Assembly (NCBI GenBank): GCA_025766275.1
Contig: JAFKAC010000011.1
Coordinates: forward strand, 1,302,001 to 1,366,000
Direction of reading: 5' to 3'
Length of the DNA stretch: 64,000 nucleotides
From: Lactarius indigo
Taxonomy: Eukaryota; Basidiomycota; Agaricomycetes; Russulales; Russulaceae
The position numbers and the translations under genes are program-made. The notes beneath the pieces are model-generated. The model was not told the DNA's origin. It saw nothing but the letters and a program-made list of their open reading frames with translations, and did not search any database. Shown piece after piece: positions 63,274 to 64,000 of the stretch; position 1 is the first letter of the stretch, and every line of letters begins with the position of its first letter.

Positions 63274-64000
63274 TCAAGCTCTTGTGGGCAAGTGAAATTC
63301 CAGCCCAAGCTGTTCCCTGAATTTAAGGAACTTAATGTGACCCAGATTCTTAGTAAAAAGATCTGCGGGGTTCTCAGCTCCTTCTATAAAGAATAGTTCT
63401 ATCTTCTTATCTCGAATTACTTCACGTATGTAGTGGTGACATAAATCGATATGCTTAATCCGTTTTTCTTGAACCGGATTAGAAGATAGAAAAATGGAGC
63501 CTTGATTATCTCCGCATAATGGAATTGGTTCTAGATTTATTCCTAGCTCAAGAAAGAGCGAACGTATCCAAACCAACTGTCTGCTTGTATCACACAGCGA
63601 CATATATTCTGCTTCAGTGGATGAAAGCGCAATTGATTTTTGTGCTCTCGAATTCCAGCAGAATATTCCATTAGCCATTTTTACTAAATAGCCCATAGTG
63701 GACTTTCTAGTGACTGGATCTGAGGCCCAATCAGAATCCGCGTATGCTATTATACCACCATCACTTTTACCATCATAGACTAAAGTATAATTAGAGGTCC
63801 CAAGTAAATAGCGGCATATATAAAGTGCACGCTTTAAGTGGTCCTCAGATGGGTTGGCAGCAAATTGCGCCATCTTGGTAACAGCATAGGCAATATCTGG
63901 TCGCGTTCCAATCATTATGTATAGGAGTGATCCTATCACTTGTTGATATGAAGCGCGAAGTTCTGGAGATGCAGATTCCTTATTAGGAGTAGGATGATAC
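63274..64000 (-). CDS. pol: Ty1/copia Pol C-terminus of K2 (runs off the window)
   Basis: The open minus-strand frame runs from the window edge to 63274. It starts in the RT-RNase H connection (YQQVIGSLLYIMIGTRPDI). The RNase H domain has YADSDWASDPVTRKSTMGY, SLSSTEAEYMSLCDTSRQ-like sequence with the catalytic Glu and Asp, CGDNQGSIFL, KHIDLCHHYIRE and NPADLFTKNL. No stop in over 240 codons, so this copy may be recent. The rest of gag-pol lies beyond position 64000. Confidence 0.9.
   Translation of the reverse strand, partial: YHPTPNKESASPELRASYQQVIGSLLYIMIGTRPDIAYAVTKMAQFAANPSEDHLKRALYICRYLLGTSNYTLVYDGKSDGGIIAYADSDWASDPVTRKSTMGYLVKMANGIFCWNSRAQKSIALSSTEAEYMSLCDTSRQLVWIRSLFLELGINLEPIPLCGDNQGSIFLSSNPVQEKRIKHIDLCHHYIREVIRDKKIELFFIEGAENPADLFTKNLGHIKFLKFREQLGLEFHLPTRA

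Noticed and set aside
1..64000. CRISPR arrays, rRNA or tRNA genes, bacterial operons
   Set aside because: No regularly spaced short repeats, no tRNA or rRNA-like sequence noticed. Introns and element types are eukaryotic.

Overview
The window looks like a transposon-rich accessory region of an Agaricomycete (mushroom-forming basidiomycete) nuclear genome. The evidence is: host genes with many 45-57 nt GT-AG introns; Goodbye-domain/NACHT/ankyrin STAND genes typical of these fungi; a fungal-type P450; and dense Ty3/gypsy chromoviruses of the Tf1/Tf2-like type plus Ty1/copia fragments. I cannot name the species.

Layout. 1-26995 is a nested pile of Ty3/gypsy elements. Family E survives as a tail plus LTR at 1-653, an LTR at 17500-18020 and a tail plus LTR at 25749-26995. 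Three minus-strand relatives are G1 (654-6461), G2 (6617-16967, interrupted) and G3 (24249-25748). Element A (6755-14617) is nearly intact, has GTATT target duplications and lies inside the gag of G2. Element B (18021-24248) has lost its 5' end. Solo LTR F (4522-4933, TTCGT duplication) sits in G1 gag and solo LTR D (14834-15551, ATACA duplication) in G2 gag. 26996-28549 is an interspersed repeat (R) split by a 941-bp hAT-like element with an 8-bp target duplication.

28550-61300 holds the host genes. Three plus-strand paralogues N1 (29095-33886), N2 (48198-52251) and N3 (55218-59389) have the order Goodbye-NACHT-ankyrin and identical 8-exon structures; my exon models sum to 1471, 1227 and 1268 residues. 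N4 (34310-36334, minus) keeps the Goodbye exons but replaces NACHT-ankyrin with tandem proline-rich exons (560 residues). N5 (53013-53463, minus) is a truncated copy. A P450 gene starts at 38345; its last intron is occupied by element C (40103-47122), a gypsy element with two identical 375-bp LTRs. Element C sits on the 3' splice site, so its ATAGA target duplication regenerates the AG on the far side. Splicing to that AG gives a complete 509-residue P450.

61329-64000 holds a copia fragment, a second R copy in opposite orientation, and the 3' end of another copia element running off the window.

How the parts work together. Elements A, B and C have gag, then pol in the -1 frame behind a GGATTTT heptamer (GGGTTTT in G1), then a third ORF after pol with a coiled coil and usually several CCHC zinc knuckles. 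That third ORF is conserved in design across four families and is the best candidate for something undescribed. A, C and the G family also look self-primed: an 11-12 nt primer-binding site after the 5' LTR is complementary to LTR sequence about 30 nt downstream of a TATA-like box. Visible decay is mostly C-to-T/G-to-A, often at CpG, which suggests cytosine methylation of repeats.
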